A stretch of 7,062 nucleotides of DNA from UBA4582 sp047630175. Its GTDB lineage: Bacteria > Pseudomonadota > Gammaproteobacteria > Pseudomonadales > Azotimanducaceae. The translations under genes were made by a program, and so were the position numbers. Each line of letters starts with the position of its first letter. Position 1 is the stretch's first letter. The notes beneath the pieces are model-generated. The model was not told the DNA's origin, did no database searches, and was given only the letters and a program-made list of their open reading frames with translations. The DNA lies in assembly GCA_047630175.1 (NCBI GenBank), contig JBLHVI010000129.1:1-7062 (forward strand), read 5' to 3'. Positions 7,031-7,062 of this stretch are shown here, piece after piece.

Positions 7031-7062
7031 AAACGCTGTCGCAGAACATTGTATCGGGGTGC

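Noticed and set aside
7038..7049. TGT-N6-ACA symmetry (TGTTCTGCGACA on the minus strand) upstream of puuA as an operator.
   Set aside because: Only the outer three bases are symmetric; there is no match to a regulator site that I can name with confidence, and the region is cut by the window edge.
1..7062. Search for mobile elements, tRNA/rRNA genes, CRISPR arrays, attachment sites, toxin-antitoxin or defence genes.
   Set aside because: No transposase, integrase, direct-repeat array, cloverleaf-like sequence or defence-type protein was seen; coding genes account for nearly all of the window, and the longest non-coding stretch is 171 bases.

Overview
The window looks like ordinary chromosomal DNA of a proteobacterium, most likely a gammaproteobacterium. 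This rests on protein resemblance recognised by eye: a DUF938 methyltransferase tail, an agmatinase and a GS-like/FAD oxidase pair close to Escherichia coli SpeB, PuuA and PuuB, and a secreted M1 peptidase with a DUF6702 partner. Base composition is moderate, coding density is high, and I see no mobile elements, RNA genes or CRISPR. The taxonomic placement is an inference.

Layout: positions 1-128 hold the last 41 codons of a DUF938-type SAM-dependent methyltransferase (+). A 171-base spacer follows. Next is a rightward group: an exported M1-family zinc metallopeptidase (300-2816), a stop/start-overlapping small exported DUF6702 protein (2816-3325) and, after 55 bases, an agmatinase (3381-4334). 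A 31-base convergent junction separates these from two leftward genes. In transcription order these are a PuuA-like gamma-glutamylpolyamine synthetase (6998-5679) and, 2 bases after its stop, a PuuB-like FAD oxidoreductase (5676-4366). The last 64 bases carry the leader of the puuA-like gene, with a good Shine-Dalgarno site and a possible -10 element.

Function: two themes sit side by side. The first is periplasmic or extracytoplasmic peptide metabolism (M1 peptidase plus an exported DUF6702 protein of unknown function, apparently translationally coupled). The second is polyamine catabolism: agmatinase would release putrescine and urea from agmatine, the PuuA-like enzyme would gamma-glutamylate putrescine, and the PuuB-like enzyme would oxidise it to the aldehyde. 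The later steps (PuuC aldehyde dehydrogenase, PuuD hydrolase, PuuE transaminase) are not in this window.

I found no convincing evidence of an undescribed system. The items most worth a second look are the acidic, repeat-encoded insertion inside the M1 catalytic domain, the conserved-looking histidine arrangement at the predicted mature N-terminus of the DUF6702 protein, and the convergent arrangement of the agmatinase with puuAB.
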